From assembly GCF_041053055.1 (NCBI RefSeq), contig NZ_CP163443.1, forward strand, positions 1,116,001-1,180,000: a stretch of 64,000 nucleotides of DNA. Direction: 5' to 3'. The DNA comes from Streptomyces sp. R41. Its GTDB lineage: Bacteria; Actinomycetota; Actinomycetes; Streptomycetales; Streptomycetaceae. Each line of letters opens with the position of its first letter. The stretch's first letter is position 1. The position numbers and the translations under genes were made by a program. Shown here in pieces: positions 59,164 to 64,000 of this stretch. Under the pieces are notes generated by a model, which saw only the letters and a program-made list of their open reading frames with translations, made no database searches and was not told the origin of the DNA.

Positions 59164-61866
59164 TCACGATCGCGGTGACAGCAGCCGCAGCTCGCGCGCG
59201 CGCCGCACCGCGTCGTGGCGCCGGTTCACCGCCAGCTTTCGGTACACGCTCTTGAGGTGCGTCTTGACCGTGTTCACCGACACATACAGATCGGCGGCGA
59301 TCTCTTCCGTCGACATCATCTGAGCCAGTCGCTCCAGCACATCGCGCTCGCGTCCGCTCAGCTCCTCCACGACGGGCGCCGGTGGCTGGTCGCCGGGCCG
59401 AGGCAGCCCACCGTGTGACGGCGTTCCCGGTGTGAGCCAGCCCGCGGCCAGCTCTCGCAGGGGCACCATGCCCAGCAGAGGCCGGATCCACGGTCCGGCT
59501 TCGAGGAAGGGGCGCCGCAGCCGCTCGCGCCGTGCCTCATGGAGAGCCTGGGCGACGAGCCTGCGCGAGGTGGCGGAGTCCCCCGCCCCGTCCGCGGCCT
59601 GCGCCCTCACCAGCGAGGCCCGGACGGTCACCGCGGGGCCGGTGCGGCCCTCGGGACGCACTCTGTCGAGCAGGTCGATCGCCTCGACGGGCCTGCCCGC
59701 GGCGAGCTGGGCCCGTGCTGCCCCCACGACACACGCCGGCTGGTCGTCGGGCACCGCCTGCAGCAGCTCCGCTGCCGTCTCCGGCCGGCCTTCGGCCAGG
59801 TGCGCGGCGGCGGCCACCAGCGCCGTTTGCCCCTCCGCCCAGGGGGAGACCACGTCGGCGGCGACGGCCGGTTCCGCCGCTTCTAGCGCGGCGTGCGTGT
59901 CGCCGCGGGCCAAAAGCAGACGCGCGGTGGCGATGGCCCGCCCCGCTTCCATCACGGGGTCCCGCATCGCGCGGTGCGAGTCGGCCGCCGTGTCGAGGAG
60001 GGCCTGGGCCTGCCCCAGTTCGTTGCGGTCGACGGCCACGGCGGCCAGGACCAGCAGCTCGATGCCGGAGCCGGACGTCTGAGGCAGGCCGAACCGCTCC
60101 GTCTCCGTCATCGCCGCCAGGGCCTTGCGCTCCGCCCTGCCGAGCCAGCCGTTCAAGTAGTCGATCAGGGCCAGGTGGCCCAGGGACTCCTCGCGCGGGA
60201 GCGCCGTCGACGCTCCCTTGGAGCAGCTGGCCGCTGTGGTCAGGGCGGTACGTGCGTCCTCGAATCGCCCGGCCCACAGCCGCGTCGAGCCAAGGTGGGT
60301 CAGCAGGAGGGCGCTGAGTTCGGGATGCTCGTCCAGCAGGTGGGTGGGCAGCTCCTCCTGGAGTCTCTCGGCCGCCTCCGCGGCGATCTCCGCTCTTGCG
60401 GGCGAACCGGTCAGCCGGGCCGCCAGGGCTTCCAGCAGGGCACAGCTGAGGCGGGCCGCCGCCAGGCCGGACGAGTCGGCCCCCGCCGACGTCTGCTCCT
60501 CGGCCAGGCTCTGCTCGGCGTGCCGCAGGTGGCCCAGGCCGCGGTCGAGGTCGCCTCGGGACAGCTCACGGGCCGCGCGGACGAGGTCCGTGGCGGTGCT
60601 CGTGGCCTCGGGCCCCATCCGTGAGAACAGACCCGCCAGGTCGTCGCAGCGCAGGCCGGTGAAGAGCTGACCGATGGCGAGGTCGTCCACGAGGGCACCG
60701 GCGGTGAACTCCCAGTCGCCGGCGGCCGCACCGTGCCCCAGCGTCTCCGCGAGGGATCCGGAGCGCCGCAGCCATGCCGCGGCCCGCCGGTGGAGTTCGG
60801 GCTCAAGGCCGGGAGAGCGCACCTGCAGATGGGCATGGAGGATCTCCCCGAACAGCGGGTGGAGGCGGTACCAGGCGTGCCCGAGGTGCTCGACGAACGC
60901 GTTCTCGCGGTGCAACCCGGCCAGGATGGCCCCGGCGTCGGTCCGCTCCGTCAGCGCGTTCGCCAGCTCTGGACAGAAACGCTCGAGAACGCTGACCCGC
61001 AGCAGCAGATCCTGCGTCTCGGGGGTCTGCCGCTTGAGGACCTCCGCCAGCAGGAAGTCGGCGACCGTGGTGCGGTCGGCCTCGAACTCCTTCAGATACG
61101 TCTCCGGGTCCGGCATCTCCTGTGCTGCCAGGGCGCACAGCCGTAGTCCGGCGGCCCATCCCCGGGTGCGCTCCACGAGCGCGCCCGCGGCGTGCACCGG
61201 AAGGCACAGCCCGTGCAACTCCAGCAGCGCGGCCGCTTCCTCGGGGGTGAAGGCCAGCTCCGCGTTCCTGATCTCCGTCATGTCGCCCGCCGCCCGGTAA
61301 CGGTGCAGCGGCAGCAGCGGTTCCGTGCGGGTGACGAGGATCAGGCGCATGCCCCGTCCCGCGTGGTGCAGGACGAACTCCAGCTGCTCCGCGATCTCCT
61401 GGTCGGTCACCCGGTCGTATTCGTCGAGCACCACGATCAGGGGCCGGTCCCGAGCGCTCAGATCGGCGGCGAGCCGTGCCAGCAGCGTGTGGTCCACGCG
61501 GCTCGCGTCCGCGGGGAAGCCGACCTCGGCGGGCAGCGGCACACCGGAGGCGCGCAGAGCCTGGAGCAGATACGCCCAGAACATTCCGCACCCCTGCTCC
61601 GAGGCCTCGGTGGTGAGCCAGGCGACGGGCCGGTCCCGCCCCGCGGCCCAGTCGGCGACCAGCAGGGTCTTGCCCGCACCCGCGGCTCCGTTGACCATGG
61701 TCAACGGGGTCAGCAGAGCCTGGTCGAGGTGCTTGACCAACCGCTCCCGCCGCAGGAACGTCACGGGGCGCTTCGGCACGGCGAACCGCGTGCGCAGAAA
61801 CGGGTCTCCCTGGGGATCAGCACTCGGCGTGGTCGATTCCGGACCGTTGTCCTGGAGCCCAGTCAT
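59164..61866 (-). CDS. MalT-like LuxR-family transcriptional activator (STAND ATPase)
   Basis: 900 residues. The N-terminus has the DT-arm and P-loop (GAAGAGKTLLVADWAAG, residues about 40-55), then Walker B (PLIVVLDEYDRVTDQEIAEQ). The centre is a long helical repeat region (about 400-780) of TPR-like sensor type. The C-terminal 60 residues are a LuxR helix-turn-helix (LSGRERDVLERLAQMMSTEE, IAADLYVSVNTVKTHLKSVY). Such STAND proteins switch on by ligand and ATP binding. It sits head to head with the PP2C-type gene and beside the stress operons, so it is a candidate regulator of the shared motif sites. Confidence 0.9.
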   Translation of the reverse strand: MTGLQDNGPESTTPSADPQGDPFLRTRFAVPKRPVTFLRRERLVKHLDQALLTPLTMVNGAAGAGKTLLVADWAAGRDRPVAWLTTEASEQGCGMFWAYLLQALRASGVPLPAEVGFPADASRVDHTLLARLAADLSARDRPLIVVLDEYDRVTDQEIAEQLEFVLHHAGRGMRLILVTRTEPLLPLHRYRAAGDMTEIRNAELAFTPEEAAALLELHGLCLPVHAAGALVERTRGWAAGLRLCALAAQEMPDPETYLKEFEADRTTVADFLLAEVLKRQTPETQDLLLRVSVLERFCPELANALTERTDAGAILAGLHRENAFVEHLGHAWYRLHPLFGEILHAHLQVRSPGLEPELHRRAAAWLRRSGSLAETLGHGAAAGDWEFTAGALVDDLAIGQLFTGLRCDDLAGLFSRMGPEATSTATDLVRAARELSRGDLDRGLGHLRHAEQSLAEEQTSAGADSSGLAAARLSCALLEALAARLTGSPARAEIAAEAAERLQEELPTHLLDEHPELSALLLTHLGSTRLWAGRFEDARTALTTAASCSKGASTALPREESLGHLALIDYLNGWLGRAERKALAAMTETERFGLPQTSGSGIELLVLAAVAVDRNELGQAQALLDTAADSHRAMRDPVMEAGRAIATARLLLARGDTHAALEAAEPAVAADVVSPWAEGQTALVAAAAHLAEGRPETAAELLQAVPDDQPACVVGAARAQLAAGRPVEAIDLLDRVRPEGRTGPAVTVRASLVRAQAADGAGDSATSRRLVAQALHEARRERLRRPFLEAGPWIRPLLGMVPLRELAAGWLTPGTPSHGGLPRPGDQPPAPVVEELSGRERDVLERLAQMMSTEEIAADLYVSVNTVKTHLKSVYRKLAVNRRHDAVRRARELRLLSPRS

Positions 61867-62295
61867 GGCGCTCACCACCACTGTTCGTCAGGTCATGGGC
61901 AGCGCTCCTGCACTCAGCATCCCAGTGTTCCTTCGTGTACGCGCGCCACAGAGGCCCCAGTGGCCCCGCCCCAAGGGCGCCACGGCGGCCGCCGGACAGC
62001 TCACGTGGGTCTGCGGGACAGCGTCGCATGATCGGTGCTCCCTTCCGGCCGGAGCGTCCCGGGCACACGCGCGTCCCGGGCGCCGTATCGCGCCCCGCGT
62101 CTGCCACCCTCTTCGCGCCGGACCGCGCCGGGCCTCCCCGCCACGGGTGAGTTCCGGGCGCGCGGCGCCGGGAAACGGGTCCCGCACCCTCGCCATTCCT
62201 GCCCCGGCGCTCTGCGGGTGCGATCGCGCCGACCGCGCAGCACGCTGGAAGCACGCCCGGATACGGGGCAGTGGTGCGCAGGACGGAGCTCGGAG
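61867..62295. other. Divergent promoter region LuxR/PP2C
   Basis: About 430 bases. A half-conserved motif copy lies at 62134-62151 (CTCCCC, GCCAC, GGGTGA). No gene. Confidence 0.45.
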
Positions 62296-64000
62296 GTGGT
62301 CGCCTTGGCGCACAGCGATCCCGGCCGGCGAGTGGACGAGACGGCGGCCTCGATGCTGGAGGCGCTGTTCACCCAGTCACCGATCGGGCTGCACCTGCTG
62401 GACACCGATCTGCGGGTGGTAAGGGTCAACACCGCCACCCCCGTGATGCGTGGCGTGCCCCTGGACGACATGAAAGGGCGCCCGATCCGCGACGTCTACG
62501 ACATCGTCGAAGGCTGCAACGTGGAGGCGCTCCTGCGCGAGGTGCTGGAGAGCGGAGTCCCCCTCCTGCAGCGCGTCGTCCGGGCGCGTGGCGAGGGGAA
62601 CCCCCCGCAGGAACGGCAATTCGAGATCAGCGCGCTGCGCCTGGAGAGTCCGTCCCGCTCTGTGCTCGGATTGGCGGTCACCGCGATCGACGTCACCGAG
62701 CGGGAACGGGCCCGCACCCGCACCCAGGTGCTCGACGCCGTGCGCCGACACGTGGGACGCACCCTGGATCCGGCCGTGACCGGCGAGGAACTCGTCCCGA
62801 CCGTGGTCCCCGCGTTCGCCGATATCGCGATCGTGGAGGTGGTGGAGGCCGTGATCCGCGGCGACGACCCGCCCCCGGCCCCGCTGTCCACGGGCACGCC
62901 CCTGATGCGCACCGCGTTCCGCAGCGACCGCGCGCGGCCGCCGCAGGCCCATCCGGTGGGCGACGTCCATCGCCTACCGGCTCCGACCCCTTTCACCCAG
63001 GCCATGGCCGACCTGCGTCCGCGCGTGGTCGCGCTCCATCCGACCACCCCTTGGCTGTCCGTCGATCCCCCGCGCGCGCACGCGATCCACGCGTCGGGGG
63101 CCCATTCACTCCTCGTGGTTCCCCTGGCACTGCGCGACGCGGCCCTCGGCGTCGTCAGTCTGTACCGCAGCGGACACTCACCCCCCTTCGACGAAGGTGA
63201 CCGGGAGCTCGCGGTCGAACTGGCCACACACACCGCGTTGTGCATCGACAGCGCGCGGCGCTACACACGGGAGCACACGGTCGCCGCCACCGTGCACCGC
63301 CGACTGCTGCCCCGCCGCCCGGAGTCCCACGCATCACTGGAGACCGCCTACCTCTCCGCCACCGGCGCCGATCCCGGCGCCTGGTACGACACCATCGCCC
63401 TGTCCAGCGCCCGCACCGCCCTCGTCGTCGGCAAGGTGTCGGGAGGCGGCCTGAGCGCGGCCGCGACCATGGGGCAGCTGCGCACCGCCGTACGCTCCCT
63501 GTCGGCCTTCGACCTCGCCCCCGACGAGCTCCTCGCCCGCCTGCACGACACGGCGGGCCAGCTCGCCGCCGAACGGGCGCATCTCCCGCTCGGCGATCCG
63601 CTGCGCTGCGAAGCGCTCACCGCCGACTGTGTGTACGCGGTGCACGACCCCCTGACCGGCACGTGCGCGATGGCGGCGGCCGGCAATCTGGCCCCTCTCG
63701 TCGCGCAGCCCGACCACACTGTCACCAGCTGCGGCACACCGGCCGGGCCGCGGCTGGGCACGACGGAGGGCGCGCCCTTCGCGTCCGTCGACGTCGAGGT
63801 GCCGGACGGCAGCGTCCTGGTGTTCACCAGTGATCCGCTTCTCACCTCGTATCTCGCCGAATCCTCGGGCCCGTTGTCGTCGGCGGCGGACTATCGCGAC
63901 CGCCCGCTCCAGGACCTCTGCGACGCCGTCGTCTACGCGGTCCCGGCAGGTCTGGGGGCCGCCGATGCCGCGGTGATCGTCACGCGCACCCGGTCCTTTC
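62296..64000 (+). CDS. PAS-GAF-PP2C (SpoIIE-type) protein, probable pseudophosphatase, runs off the edge
   Basis: Open to the right edge, 568 codons visible. The start is GTG 62296 (GGAG upstream) or TTG 62305. A PAS domain (about 18-145: ALFTQSPIGLHLLDTDLRVV) precedes a GAF domain (about 150-335: SGAHSLLVVPLALRDAALGV) and a SpoIIE/PP2C domain from about 355. The PP2C metal ligands are lost: the usual GGDWYD is PGAWYD, GDVxGHG is GKVSGGG, and YTDGL is FTSDPLL. The fold is otherwise kept (SAAATMGQLRTAVRSL). I infer a catalytically dead sensor that may bind an anti-sigma antagonist rather than dephosphorylate it. Confidence 0.82.
   Translation, partial: MVALAHSDPGRRVDETAASMLEALFTQSPIGLHLLDTDLRVVRVNTATPVMRGVPLDDMKGRPIRDVYDIVEGCNVEALLREVLESGVPLLQRVVRARGEGNPPQERQFEISALRLESPSRSVLGLAVTAIDVTERERARTRTQVLDAVRRHVGRTLDPAVTGEELVPTVVPAFADIAIVEVVEAVIRGDDPPPAPLSTGTPLMRTAFRSDRARPPQAHPVGDVHRLPAPTPFTQAMADLRPRVVALHPTTPWLSVDPPRAHAIHASGAHSLLVVPLALRDAALGVVSLYRSGHSPPFDEGDRELAVELATHTALCIDSARRYTREHTVAATVHRRLLPRRPESHASLETAYLSATGADPGAWYDTIALSSARTALVVGKVSGGGLSAAATMGQLRTAVRSLSAFDLAPDELLARLHDTAGQLAAERAHLPLGDPLRCEALTADCVYAVHDPLTGTCAMAAAGNLAPLVAQPDHTVTSCGTPAGPRLGTTEGAPFASVDVEVPDGSVLVFTSDPLLTSYLAESSGPLSSAADYRDRPLQDLCDAVVYAVPAGLGAADAAVIVTRTRSF

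Noticed and set aside
1-64000. CRISPR array
   Set aside because: No regularly spaced repeats of 25-40 bases with unique spacers; the only perfect tandem repeat (23956-24030) has no spacers.
1-64000. tRNA or rRNA genes
   Set aside because: No cloverleaf-like sequence with a TTC loop and matching acceptor stem, and no rRNA landmark, was recognised by eye.

Overview
The window is high-GC actinobacterial DNA, almost certainly from a Streptomyces chromosome. The signs are strong third-position GC bias, frequent GTG starts, a complete cvnA-D conservon, SigE-type ECF sigma factors, DUF742, ANTAR and PP2C-type proteins, and an expansin. Much of positions 1-50000 looks like accessory arm DNA: truncated genes, broken transposases of at least six families (IS3, IS5, ISL3, IS110, IS630, IS200/IS605-like) and decayed toxin modules lie between a few intact genes. 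From about 50.4 kb to the right edge the sequence is compact and intact and reads as a stress and membrane-homeostasis island.

Layout. 1-13 kb: a truncated sigma factor butted against a flavin amine oxidase; a secreted alpha/beta hydrolase whose 3' end and terminator are duplicated; a LodA/LodB-type pair (quinone-cofactor oxidase plus flavoprotein) in which the oxidase is frameshifted; a small gene split by an IS605-like remnant; a lone TRAP-type binding lipoprotein. 13-19 kb: a polymorphic-toxin graveyard read on the minus strand. It holds a 5'-truncated Rhs/Hint toxin with its immunity gene, then a second Hint-toxin cassette (ParB-like toxin plus immunity) broken by IS630 and ISL3 elements. 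19-24 kb: gene fragments, a sigma factor/membrane-anchored propeller operon, and a secreted FG-GAP protein. 24.5-34.3 kb: two apparently identical IS3-family elements in inverted orientation bracket about 7.2 kb containing a beta-propeller protein, palindrome and iteron clusters, two paralogous secreted proteins, an expansin, a GntR/membrane operon with twin operators, and an integrase fragment. 34-41 kb: PNPOx-like protein, MFS exporter and the conservon. 41-50 kb: an unusual acyl-CoA dehydrogenase, Ku and Doc remnants, a DUF2975/XRE pair, a TetR regulator, an NTF2-like protein, a hydrolase and a 34-residue membrane peptide.

50-64 kb: CsbD-like protein, GAF-ANTAR regulator, diacylglycerol-kinase-type lipid kinase, three small membrane proteins (DUF7144-like, SHOCT, HdeD-like), a potassium channel, a DHA2 exporter, a MalT-like LuxR regulator and a PAS-GAF-PP2C protein. 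A shared inverted motif, TCACCC-N5-GGGTGA, lies about 80-110 bp upstream of several of these transcription units and suggests one regulon. The PP2C protein at the right edge has lost the metal-binding residues and looks like a pseudophosphatase.

The most interesting signals are the shared motif together with the pseudophosphatase, the toxin cassette array, the frameshifted LodA/LodB pair, and the palindrome/iteron region between the IS3 copies, which may be the relic of an integrated replicon. All functions are inferred from sequence reading alone; no database search or alignment software was used.
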